Shown here piece after piece: positions 21,445 through 29,682 of a DNA stretch of 64,000 bases. Below the pieces are notes generated by a model. The model was not told where the DNA came from, made no database searches, and was given only the letters and a program-made list of their open reading frames with translations. Source of the stretch: Ureaplasma zalophigenitalium (GTDB lineage Bacteria > Bacillota_I > Bacilli_A > Mycoplasmatales > Mycoplasmoidaceae). The position numbers and the translations under genes are program-made. The stretch is taken from NCBI RefSeq assembly GCF_025780055.1, contig NZ_JAOXHJ010000001.1:124001-188000 (forward strand), read 5' to 3'. The first letter of the stretch is position 1, and the number at the start of each line of letters is the position of its first letter.

Positions 21445-21451
21445 ATTTTAA

Positions 21452-21527
21452 TGGCAGGGGTAGTAGGACTCGAACCCACAACACACGGATTTGAAGTCCG
21501 TAGTTCTACCAATTGAACTATACCCCT
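21452..21527 (-). tRNA. tRNA-Trp (TCA), decodes UGA
   Basis: On the minus strand, acceptor stem AGGGGTA/TACCCCT with G and CCA; the anticodon loop CTTCAAA gives TCA. This tRNA reads UGA (and by wobble UGG) as Trp, matching the in-frame UGA codons across the window. A TATAAT box (complement of 21542-21547) lies just upstream, after the acpP terminator. Confidence 0.97.
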
Positions 21528-21558
21528 AAGAATACTTTAATATTATAACATTAAAAAA

Positions 21559-21586
21559 TAAAAAAAGAAACACTAGACGTGTTTCT
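21559..21586 (-). terminator. Terminator overlapping the end of acpP
   Basis: On the minus strand GAAACAC (21585-21579) pairs with GTGTTTC (21573-21567), followed by at least seven T. The acpP stop codon (21573-21575) lies across the loop and right arm. Confidence 0.85.
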
Positions 21587-21800
21587 CAAAAGTTTTAATT
21601 AAATCTCCCAGAGTTTGAATACTGACTAACTCTTCATCACTAAGGCGAACATTTAAAGCATCTTCAATATCAACAATTAAATCCATAGCGGCTAATGAAT
21701 CAATCCCTAAAGTTTTTAAATTAGCCTCCTCATTCACTAATTGATTTAAATTAATCTTTTTTTGCTGAGCAATTTTACTAATAGTTTGACGAACGTCCAT
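21573..21800 (-). CDS. acpP: Acyl carrier protein
   Basis: The 75-residue acidic product has the ACP signature LGIDSLAAMDLI, in which Ser 35 is the 4'-phosphopantetheine attachment site. Mollicutes keep ACP although most lack full fatty acid synthesis; it serves acyl transfer to phospholipids (the PlsX-PlsY route) in other species. AGAGG lies before ATG 21800. It is the third gene of a minus-strand unit, 12 bases after an unknown Gln/Asn-rich membrane protein. Its stop codon is built into the terminator hairpin. Confidence 0.93.
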   Translation of the reverse strand: MDVRQTISKIAQQKKINLNQLVNEEANLKTLGIDSLAAMDLIVDIEDALNVRLSDEELVSIQTLGDLIKTFEKHV

Positions 21801-21812
21801 ATGGTACCTCTC

Positions 21813-23060
21813 TTATTGTTCTAGATAAAAACTTAATTGATCATAAAATTGTTTCTTAATACCAACATCTGGTGTATTAATTTGTCAATTAACAAGCACA
21901 ATTAATCGTTTATCAATTATTTTATATTTTACACTATATTCTAAATAGTTTCATACTCTCTTGAATTGATCAAAGGTAAGAATAGCCTTAAGGAAGATGT
22001 TTTTTAATTGTTCTTTGATTGCTGTTTCCTCAAAATTTATCTTGTTCCCAGGTTCATTAAAATACTTTCTAAAATCAATTAATTCATAAAAATCATTCAT
22101 TTTTTCAAGGACAGGTTTTAAATTAAAACGCGTTAATTGGATTTGCTCAACCTCGATTAAATCAGGTGCATCCTCTTTTTTTATTTGTTTGTTATTAGGG
22201 TTACTATTTGGCACATCTTGATTATTGATAGTTTCTTGATTATTATGTTTGTGGGGTTTATTTTGCTTAACATTTTTGTCATGCAAACCTTTATTTTCTT
22301 GCTCTTTTTCTTCAATACTAAGTTTTTGATCAGAATGACTTTGTTTATTAGTTGATGTATTAATCTGTTTTTGTGAATCAACGCTTTGGCCAGTATCTTC
22401 TGGCGAATGAACAGTCGAATCAACTTCTATTTGCAAATCAGCATTATTATCTTGATGTTTTGATGTATTAGTATTCTTATCTACCTGCTCTAGATTAGTA
22501 TTCATTTCATCTAATGGTTTTAATGAATTATTAACTTTGTTTTTATCCTCATGTGGATTATGGTTTAGATCTGTAACTTCGAAGTTATGCGTTGTTTCGT
22601 TTAGGATTTCTGATGAATTAATTGCTTCATTTTTCTGTTTTAGAGCATTTTCTGTTTTATCCTGATGCTTTTGCGTATGATTTTGATCGATGTGCTCTTG
22701 CAAATCAGTCGATGTATTAGAAGGTTTGGTTTCTCGAACATGGATGTTTGCTGATTTATGATGATCGACAATAACAACTTCTTTTTTGATAGGCTGAATT
22801 TTATTATCTTTACCTAAGAGCTCCTTGTTATTATTGATTGTAAAAGCGCTATTTATTTGATCTTGCGTTTTTTGTATAGGTTGTAATATCTGCTTATCTG
22901 TAGGTAATGAAGTATCAATATTGTTTTTTTGGTTTTTAACACCTAAACTAATTCCGATACCAACTGCTGCGCCAATAATAGCTAATCCAAGACACGTGAA
23001 TAAGATCACCTTAGTACGAGGTGTTTTAAAAAACTGTTTAAATTTGTTTAAAACCGTCAT
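21813..23060 (-). CDS. Membrane-anchored Gln/Asn/His-rich protein, unknown
   Basis: The 415-residue product has a basic start (MTVLNKFKQFFKTPRTK), one strong membrane segment (about residues 20-42, VILFTCLGLAIIGAAVGIGI), then about 230 residues of low-complexity Gln/Asn/His/Lys/Asp sequence and a folded-looking C-terminal domain of about 120 residues with two UGA Trp codons (21953, 21884). It lacks a lipobox Cys, so it is probably a signal-anchored protein with its bulk outside. I do not recognise the family. Its start overlaps the preceding gene by 23 bases, so the two are cotranslated. Confidence 0.75.
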
Positions 23061-24159
23061 AATTGTTTATTTCCAAACTACTAACTTTAATTAATGGGCG
23101 CAAGTTATTTATAAAGTCATTTTTAAATTCTAGGGTTGTTCTTGCGTAATAGATGCTAGGACTCAAAAAATTACTTTTAATCTTTATTTTTAAAATAACC
23201 GTTTGCCTTTTAGGTAATCAAATACCTTTAAAACCTTTCGAATCATCAATTGTTAACTGATCCTTTAAAAAATCATATTTAAAAAGTGAATGAGGCTGAA
23301 TGTTAAAAAATGATTTTTCAACATCATAGTATTTTCTTATATTTTCAACTTTTTCCTCTCATTCCAAATGTTTTATTTCGTTTGATAATGATTTATATTC
23401 TAGACTATACTTGATTGAGTAAATGTCTCCGTTTTCTAAATACACTTTTTCATCAACCTTAAGGGGCTTTATATTTTGTGCGCGTTGTGCTTTGTCATAG
23501 ATATAATTAGCATAAGTTTGTAAAGTAAAAATACAAGGACTATGAAATGTTCCCAGATCTAGGTCACTATTTAAATTAAAAGCATTAGCATAATAATAAT
23601 TATGGTCATATAGGCGTTGTCAGACTAAAGATCGACGCAAGTAATCTCGTGATATTTCATAATCAATTTGATCATGTAATTGAGTATCATCAGTTACTTT
23701 TAAATTTAATTTAAATTGAATTAATTGTTTTAAAATTTCCTTAGTGGACAACCCCGATTCATTTATATTAACCCGAACAGACGCTATATACACGTGTTGT
23801 TTTAAAATGGTATGAGCAAAACGTAAATCTTCGACTCTACTTTCTTTTAAAGCAATATTTCTAAAAGAACCAATTGATGAATCGATATCTAGATAGAAAT
23901 AATTTGTAGGTAAATGAAAATTTCCAACAATATTAATCTTAAATTGCATTGTTAAAACATCTTTAATTAACTCATTCTTAACATCATATTGGTTAATATA
24001 GATACCAAAAGGACGTCCTTCGAAATGATCTCGTAGTTCTATTGGTTTATTAAAATCACGAATATAGTAAGGTTTTTGACTGTTACTGCGACCTTGATAA
24101 CCCTTTTTATTATTGTATTTATATCACATAACATAATCCTGACTAGTGTTTACAATCAT
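23038..24159 (-). CDS. Conserved-looking protein of unknown function
   Basis: The 373-residue product begins MIVNTSQDYVMWYKYNNKKG (Trp from UGA) and has no signal peptide or membrane segment. It is rich in Tyr, Asn, Lys and Ile with alternating hydrophobic residues, which suggests beta structure (for example INIVGNFHLPTNYFYLDIDS). Two more Trp come from UGA. AAAGGAGGGTG, the strongest minus-strand ribosome-binding site in this part, precedes ATG 24159. First gene of the unit that leads to the Gln/Asn-rich membrane protein and acpP. A possible structured leader lies upstream at 24202-24290. No function can be assigned. Confidence 0.72.
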
Positions 24160-24201
24160 TATTTACACCCTCCTTTCATCAACTTCAAAACAAACTCATG
24201 A

Positions 24202-24290
24202 GAATTTGCCTATGTCAGACACATTTTTGTCACCACGCTTGCAAACAGTGGATTAGAATTGTTCAGCAACAGAGTGTAGAAAACAAATTC
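24202..24290 (-). promoter_or_regulatory. Possible structured leader RNA upstream of the acpP unit
   Basis: On either strand this 89-base segment is closed by a 7-bp stem (GAATTTG/CAAATTC) and encloses three further small inverted repeats (GACA...TGTC, CCAC...GTGG, TGTT...AACA), giving a multibranched fold. It lies in the 5' leader side of the minus-strand gene starting at 24159. It matches no riboswitch or small RNA that I recognise. The fold is by eye only. Confidence 0.3.
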
Positions 24291-24411
24291 TTTCTAAAAA
24301 AATCTTGAATAATGTTAAATTTATTAATAAAAATCACCTCAATAAACTAATCGGTTGATTTTTGATTTTTACTAAAATAATTTTCTTTAACCTTTTTTAA
24401 GCGCATTATTT

Positions 24412-24417
24412 TATAAT
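24412..24417 (+). promoter_or_regulatory. -10 box for tRNA-Arg (TCT)
   Basis: TATAAT lies 17 bases before the tRNA. No clear -35 hexamer is visible at the right distance. Confidence 0.6.
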
Positions 24418-24433
24418 ATATAAAGTATTTTAA

Positions 24434-24510
24434 GCACCTGTAGCTCAGTAGGATAGAGCATACGCCTTCTAAGCGTACGGTCAGGGGTTCGAATCCCTTC
24501 AGGTGCGCCA
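24434..24510 (+). tRNA. tRNA-Arg (TCT)
   Basis: Acceptor GCACCTG/CAGGTGC, G discriminator, CCA; anticodon stem TACGC/GCGTA with loop CTTCTAA gives TCT, for AGA/AGG codons. Confidence 0.96.
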
Positions 24511-24521
24511 TTTAAAAAACT

Positions 24522-24544
24522 AATCTGCAAAAGCAGATTTTTTT
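24522..24544 (+). terminator. Terminator after tRNA-Arg (TCT)
   Basis: AATCTGC (24522-24528) pairs with GCAGATT (24533-24539) around AAAA, followed by T. Confidence 0.88.
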
Positions 24545-24562
24545 ATTATAATTAATAAGTAT

Positions 24563-24638
24563 GCACCCATAGTTCAATGGATAGAGCGTATGTCTTCGGA
24601 ACATAATGTTAGGGGTTCGAGTCCCTTTGGGTGCGCCA
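24563..24638 (+). tRNA. tRNA-Arg (TCG)
   Basis: Acceptor GCACCCA/TGGGTGC, CCA encoded; anticodon stem TATGT/ACATA with loop CTTCGGA gives TCG, for CGA/CGG codons. A separate Arg tRNA with ACG is at 28786. Confidence 0.93.
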
Positions 24639-24648
24639 TTAAAATATA

Positions 24649-24670
24649 ATAGACCTTGGGTCTATTTTTT
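24649..24670 (+). terminator. Terminator after tRNA-Arg (TCG)
   Basis: ATAGACC (24649-24655) pairs with GGTCTAT (24659-24665) around TTG, followed by T. Confidence 0.88.
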
Positions 24671-24737
24671 ATTACTTTTGGTGTGTTTATTTTAATTGCG
24701 CACTATATAATATAATTAATGCGCTTAAAGGAAATTT

Positions 24738-25535
24738 ATGAAAATTAATTACGATAAAGAATACCCATTAGCAAAGAGAAAACAACGTTTTAAAGCCGCA
24801 ACACTTGATTTCTTATTAGTGTTCGTTCTTTCGATCGTTTGTTCATTTTTAGTTTTTATTAATTCTGAATTTAAAATCAAGGATTTGTTTGTTTCGCAAA
24901 GTAACACCACTTTAGATAATGTTATGAGCAAACCTGCATTAGAGCCGTGACGAGTTTTCGTAATGGCAACAATAGCTTTTTTTATCTACTTTATCTATTT
25001 TATTTTTATTCCAACATTCAACAAATCAGCAACATTGTTCCGCAAAGTCTTTAAAATACATACAATTTCACTTTATAAGCAAAACCATCGCGGAGTTATG
25101 TTTTCAGCATTACTTAGACAATCATTAATTATATGATTTTTATTTATGATCATTGCCATGTTGGTAGCTGCTTTTTGTTTTGCTTATGACATTAATGATA
25201 AGTATCAACGATTTCAATATTTATTATTTATTAGGGGAGCGATGTCTTTACAAATCCCTAATGAGGCTGACACAAACACTGAAATTATGGCTTATTTAAG
25301 CAAAAGTTTATTTTCTATAGTTGGTCTATTAAGCATTATTGCTTTAGTAACAATGGTTTTAAAAAAAGTGGAACGACCCTTCCAAGATCATATTGCTAAT
25401 GTAGCTGTTTTAAGCATCAAAGATGAAGAAGTTCCCATTAGTAAACCAAAACGACCACTTACAAAACCTGTAATTGACCACTATAACAATGTTTTATCTG
25501 AAATTGACAAGATTGGAACACGTAGGAGATCATAG
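24738..25535 (+). CDS. RDD family membrane protein
   Basis: The 265-residue product starts with a basic stretch and RQRFKAATLDFLLVFVL, where the Arg and Asp fit the RDD family pattern, followed by three to four hydrophobic segments. The C-terminal 70 residues are cytoplasmic and basic. RDD proteins are small membrane proteins, some of them transporters; the role here is not known. Two UGA Trp codons (24948, 25134). AAAGGAAA precedes ATG 24738 and TATAAT boxes lie about 25 bases upstream. The helicase gene begins one base after its stop. Confidence 0.78.
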
Positions 25536-25536
25536 T

Positions 25537-27777
25537 ATGCATATCCAAGAATCGATTAATAATTTGAATCAAGAACAACACCAAGCAGTTGTTGCTGACA
25601 AAAAACCCCTACTAATAATAGCGGGGGCAGGCACAGGTAAGACACAGGTTTTAACCTTAAGAATGGCTTTCTTGATAAATTATTTTGGGATACAACCTGA
25701 GCGAATTCTTGGATTTACTTTTACTAATAAAGCAGCACGTGAAATGCGTGAACGTGTCCAAAAATTAATTAATGTGAATATATCACAACTTGGAACGTTC
25801 CATAGTTTTTGTGTTCGTGTGTTGCGTGAGGACATTCATCTTTTAGATTATGATAACAATTTCCGTATTTTAGACACAGCATCTGCAATTGACTTACTGC
25901 ATTTAATTTACGAGGAGCATCAAATCGATTATAAAGAATATCCTTATAAAAAAGTCCTAAGCTTTATTTCTAGCATGAAATCCTCTAATGGAGAATATAT
26001 AAATCAAAAATTTAAGTGAAAAGAGAACACTGTATCATTAGGACAAATAAAGAAAGACCTGATGTTAATCTTTAATTTGTTTATCCAAAAATGTGCTGCT
26101 TTTAGTTATGTTGACTACGATGATTTATTAATTTTAACTTATCAAATCTTCACTAGGTTTGAAGATATTTTACAAAAATGGCAAAATCGATTTGATGCTG
26201 TTTTAGTTGATGAGTTTCAAGATACGAATGAGATTCAATACCAACTAGCTTATTTGCTCGCTAAAAAACACCAAAACATTTTTGCTGTAGGCGATCCTGA
26301 CCAAACAATTTATTCATTCCGAGGAGCTAAAGCAAAAGTTTTAGAGCAATTTCAACATGATTTTACCAAATCTGAAATTATTGTTTTGAAAATTAATTAT
26401 CGATCAACACAAGAAATATTGAACGCTGCAAACCAATTAATTAATGTTAATCCGCGAACTTTAAAAAAAGAATTAGAATCATTTTTTGGACAACACAAAA
26501 AACCTATTTTTAAAACTTGTTATAATATCGACGAAGAAGTAGCGTTTATTGTTGAAAAAATTGGTAAATTAATTGATGAGCACAATGTGCCTCCTGAAAA
26601 TATTTGTGTCTTATTTCGTTCGAACCAAATGTCACGAGCTATCGAACAATCACTAATAGAAAATGGTATCATTTACAACCTTTTTGGTTCACGTACATTT
26701 TTTGAACGTGAAGAAATTCGTGATATTTTAGCTTATTTTCAAGTTATTAACAACTGAGATGAATTAGCATTAATCCGCATTATTAATAAACCTCGTCGGA
26801 AAATTGGGGGGGAAGCGTTTGATAATTTAAAACGTTTTGCCAAAGAAAAAGGATACACACTAGCCGAAGCTTTGAGTCATATTCGTGATAATGACTTATT
26901 AAGCAATCAACAAATGAACAGCATTATTCGTTTTTATGATTTAATTCTTGATATACAAGAATATAATGACAACCACGACTTAGTTAGCGTTTTTTATTAT
27001 TTGGTGGACAAGATTGCTTATAAAGAATTCTTAGATTTAAAACCAGATACGGCAGATAATAAATGAGAAAACGTCATGGAATTACGTAACGGCCTAGAAC
27101 GTTATTTACAAAATATTCCAGGAGCAACATTAAATGATTATTTGAACGACATCGCTTTGTATACCAATGATGATTCTAAAAAACTAAAAAATAATGCGAT
27201 TAATTTAATGACCGTTCATACTTCTAAAGGCTTGGAATTTGAATATGTTTTCTTAATGCGGATGAATCAAGGTGATTTTCCAAGTAGCTATTCTATTAAT
27301 GAAACCAACGGAATAGAAGAAGAACGCCGAGTGTGTTATGTAGCGCTGACGCGAGCTAAAAAAGAATTATACATAACTGCTTCTTTAAACAACTCATTCA
27401 GAAACGAGTATGCCGGACAAATTTCACAATTTATTGATGAAATTGGTGTTGCTAACTTAGAAAACTTATCTTCTCATATTAACTTGCAAAAAGTTAAAAA
27501 AGAAAACATAATGGGTAATTTAATGCAATCTCGCTGAGGAGAACTAGAAGAATTAGAACAACTTTCAAGATTTGCCCAATCACAAAAGATTGTTGAACAA
27601 AATTACCATAATCAGACCAATGATTACGCAATCAATGACGAAGTAGAACATAAGATTTTTGGATCAGGGGTTGTAGTTGGTAAAAAGGATGATCTTTTAG
27701 ATATTTACTTCCATAAATCTAAAAAAGTTCTAAGTATTTGTTATAATATCAAAAGTTTAAGTAGAAGAGAAAAATAA
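25537..27777 (+). CDS. pcrA: ATP-dependent DNA helicase, PcrA/UvrD family
   Basis: Superfamily 1 3'-5' helicase for repair and replication conflict resolution. The 746-residue product shows motif I (IAGAGTGKT), Ia (GFTFTNKAAREMRERV), motif Ib (GTFHSFCVRVLR), motif II (DAVLVDEFQDTN), III (AVGDPDQTIYSFRGA), IV (LKINYRSTQEILNAAN), V (LMTVHTSKGLEFEYVFL) and VI (EEERRVCYVALTRAKKELYI). The C-terminus has the usual PcrA tail with KIFGSGVVVGKKDD. Several UGA Trp codons. ATG 25537 lies one base after the RDD gene, with AGGAGA upstream inside that gene. Confidence 0.96.
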
Positions 27778-27781
27778 CGTT

Positions 27782-28585
27782 ATGAAAATCTTAATGTTGG
27801 GCGATGTTTTTTCTAAACAAGGCCGAATATCTTTACAAAAAGAAATTCCAATAATCAAAAAAGAGTATGGAGTTGATTTTGTGATTGCAAATGCGGAAAA
27901 TACAACTCACGGTAAAGGATTAAACTTACGCCATTTTGAAGAATTGCAGTCATATGGCGTAGATGTTTTTACAATGGGAAATCATACTTGAGACCAAGAT
28001 GAAATTTTTGAAATGTTAAAAACAAAAGACAATCTAATTCGTCCAGCTAACATAGAAGTGTCGCACCCTTATGCTGAATTCGGTTTTGGCTCAAGAGTTT
28101 TTCATGTCAAAAACTTGCGTGTACGTGTAACTAACTTATTAGGTCTATCAATTGATATGAAAGGTTTACAATCTAACCCTTTCTTGTGTTTAGATGAAAT
28201 TGTAGCCCAAAATAATTGCGACATTCATATTGTTGATTTTCATGCAGAAACAACCAGTGAAAAAAATGCGTTATTTTTAGATTTTAAAAACAAGGTAACC
28301 ATTCTTTATGGCACACATACCCACGTCCCTACAAACGACGCAAGAATTTATGAAAACACAGCTTTTCAAACAGATTTAGGAATGTGTGGACCAAGTAATA
28401 GTATTATTGGGGCAGAACCTGCAGAAATTATTGAACGTTTCCGAAACCCTAATAAACGTTTTGTTTTAACGCCAAGCAATAATCCATATGTTTTTTGTGG
28501 TATTATTGTGGAAATTGACGAAAAAACACTGAAACCAATACATATTCAATCAATTGTTAGATATCAAAAAACGTCAAAAAAGTAA
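27782..28585 (+). CDS. ymdB: YmdB-type metallophosphoesterase
   Basis: The 267-residue product has the motifs of the YmdB phosphodiesterase family: GDVFSKQGR, NAENTTHGKG, MGNHTWDQ (Trp from UGA), DFHAETTSEK and GTHTHVPTND, which together hold the di-metal ligands. In Bacillus this enzyme hydrolyses cyclic nucleotide 2',3'- and 3',5'-phosphates and affects biofilm gene expression and RNA turnover; the mollicute role is not shown. It starts 4 bases after the helicase stop, so it is in the same unit. Confidence 0.92.
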
Positions 28586-28622
28586 TTTTTTAGTCCGGAT
28601 GCAAAAATATATCAAATAAAGC

Positions 28623-28651
28623 TTGCAAATATTTCGTTGATTTGTTATACT
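28623..28651 (+). promoter_or_regulatory. Promoter of the second tRNA operon
   Basis: TTGCAA (28623-28628) and TATACT (28646-28651) with 17-base spacing, 56 bases before tRNA-Cys. Confidence 0.75.
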
Positions 28652-28706
28652 ATATTAGTATGTTTTAAAGCATATATGTTAATGGTGTATGCGCATTATT
28701 ATTAAT

Positions 28707-28781
28707 GGTGCCATAGCCAAGTGGTAAGGTCAGGAGCTGCAACCTCCTTATTCGTCAGTTCGAATCTGACTGGCACCTCCA
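28707..28781 (+). tRNA. tRNA-Cys (GCA)
   Basis: Acceptor GGTGCCA/TGGCACC with TCCA end; loop CTGCAAC gives GCA. First of nine tRNAs. Confidence 0.96.
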
Positions 28782-28785
28782 TATT

Positions 28786-28862
28786 GCATCCTTAGCTCAA
28801 TTGGACAGAGCGTCTGGCTACGGACCAGAAGGTTATGGGTTCGACTCCTTTAGGGTGCGCCA
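28786..28862 (+). tRNA. tRNA-Arg (ACG)
   Basis: Acceptor GCATCCT/AGGGTGC (one G-U); stem TCTGG/CCAGA with loop CTACGGA gives ACG, probably inosine-modified. Confidence 0.95.
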
Positions 28863-28905
28863 TTAAATTTTATTAATTAGTTTATTCCATAATAAACTTG
28901 TTCAT

Positions 28906-28982
28906 CGGGAAATAGCACAGCTTGGTAGTGCACCTGGTTTGGGACCAGGGGGTCGCAGGTTCGAATCCTGTTTTCCCGACCA
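28906..28982 (+). tRNA. tRNA-Pro (TGG)
   Basis: Acceptor CGGGAAA/TTTCCCG with CCA; loop TTTGGGA gives TGG. Confidence 0.96.
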
Positions 28983-28986
28983 TTTT

Positions 28987-29063
28987 GGCTGGATAGCTCA
29001 ATTGGTTAGAGCGCTCGGTTCATACCCGGGAGGTTCTGAGTTCGAATCTCAGTTCAGCCACCA
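28987..29063 (+). tRNA. tRNA-Met (CAT), elongator
   Basis: Acceptor GGCTGGA/TTCAGCC; loop TTCATAC within CGG...CCG context is the elongator Met type. One of three CAT tRNAs in this operon. Confidence 0.9.
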
Positions 29064-29065
29064 TT

Positions 29066-29143
29066 GCTTCTATAGCTCAATTTGGTTAGAGCCCCCGACT
29101 CATAATCGGTTGGTTACAGGTTCAAGTCCTGTTAGAAGCACCA
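29066..29143 (+). tRNA. tRNA-Ile2 (CAT, expected lysidine)
   Basis: Acceptor GCTTCTA/TAGAAGC; loop CTCATAA is of the Ile2 type as in Bacillus, whose C34 is changed to lysidine by TilS so that it reads AUA. The assignment is by loop context and position between Met and Ser, as in other Firmicutes-like tRNA operons. Confidence 0.85.
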
Positions 29144-29176
29144 TTAAATTAAATGCAAATTCGTCTTTATATTTTG

Positions 29177-29182
29177 TATAAT
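29177..29182 (+). promoter_or_regulatory. Internal -10 box before tRNA-Ser
   Basis: TATAAT 16 bases before tRNA-Ser, in a 55-base AT-rich gap of the operon. It may give a second start. No clear -35 box. Confidence 0.4.
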
Positions 29183-29198
29183 ATATAGATGTATATAT

Positions 29199-29291
29199 GG
29201 AGAAATACCCAAGTCCGGTTGAAGGGATCAGTCTTGAAAACTGAGAGGCGGTGTGAGCCGCGCGGGGGTTCGAATCCCTCTTTCTCCGCCA
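29199..29291 (+). tRNA. tRNA-Ser (TGA)
   Basis: 93-nt class II tRNA with a long variable arm; acceptor GGAGAAA/TTTCTCC; loop CTTGAAA gives TGA. Confidence 0.96.
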
Positions 29292-29326
29292 TTTACAATA
29301 ATCTAACACTTTATGTGTTTTCATAT

Positions 29327-29403
29327 CGCGGGATAGAGCAGTTTGGTAGCTCGTCAGGCTCATAATCTGGAGGTCGGTGGTTCAAATCCATCTCCCGCAA
29401 CCA
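29327..29403 (+). tRNA. tRNA-fMet (CAT), initiator
   Basis: The acceptor end has the C1-A72 mismatch (CGCGGGA against TCCCGCA) typical of bacterial initiator tRNA; loop CTCATAA gives CAT. Confidence 0.94.
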
Positions 29404-29404
29404 T

Positions 29405-29480
29405 GGTTCTGTGGTGTAGTGATTAACATGCCTCTCTGTCACAGAGGAGATCGCGGGTTTGACTCCCGTCAGGACCGCCA
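29405..29480 (+). tRNA. tRNA-Asp (GTC)
   Basis: Acceptor GGTTCTG/CAGGACC (one G-U); stem CCTCT/AGAGG with loop CTGTCAC gives GTC. Confidence 0.96.
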
Positions 29481-29481
29481 C

Positions 29482-29557
29482 GGTTTCGTAGCTCAGTCGG
29501 TAGAGCAACGGATTGAAGATCCGTGTGTCGACAGTTCGATTCTGTCCGAAACCACCA
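29482..29557 (+). tRNA. tRNA-Phe (GAA)
   Basis: Acceptor GGTTTCG/CGAAACC; stem ACGGA/TCCGT with loop TTGAAGA gives GAA. Last tRNA of the operon. Confidence 0.96.
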
Positions 29558-29568
29558 TTAATATTTTT

Positions 29569-29593
29569 AAACTCCTAGCAATAGGAGTTTTTA
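29569..29593 (+). terminator. Terminator of the second tRNA operon
   Basis: AAACTCCTA (29569-29577) pairs with TAGGAGTTT (29582-29590) around GCAA, followed by T. Confidence 0.9.
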
Positions 29594-29682
29594 TTTTGTT
29601 TACGAATCTTTTTTAGATATTTTAATAAGTATTTTTCAATCAATTACACTAATAATTTATAATTATAAATTAAGGTGATAAA

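Noticed and set aside
24202-24290. Signal recognition particle RNA or tRNA-like gene
   Set aside because: The conserved SRP apical loop (GGAA-type with AGCAG) and a tRNA T-loop are absent.
28939-29616. Open frames on both strands across the second tRNA cluster
   Set aside because: They are made of tRNA sequence in the sense and antisense direction and have no ribosome-binding sites.
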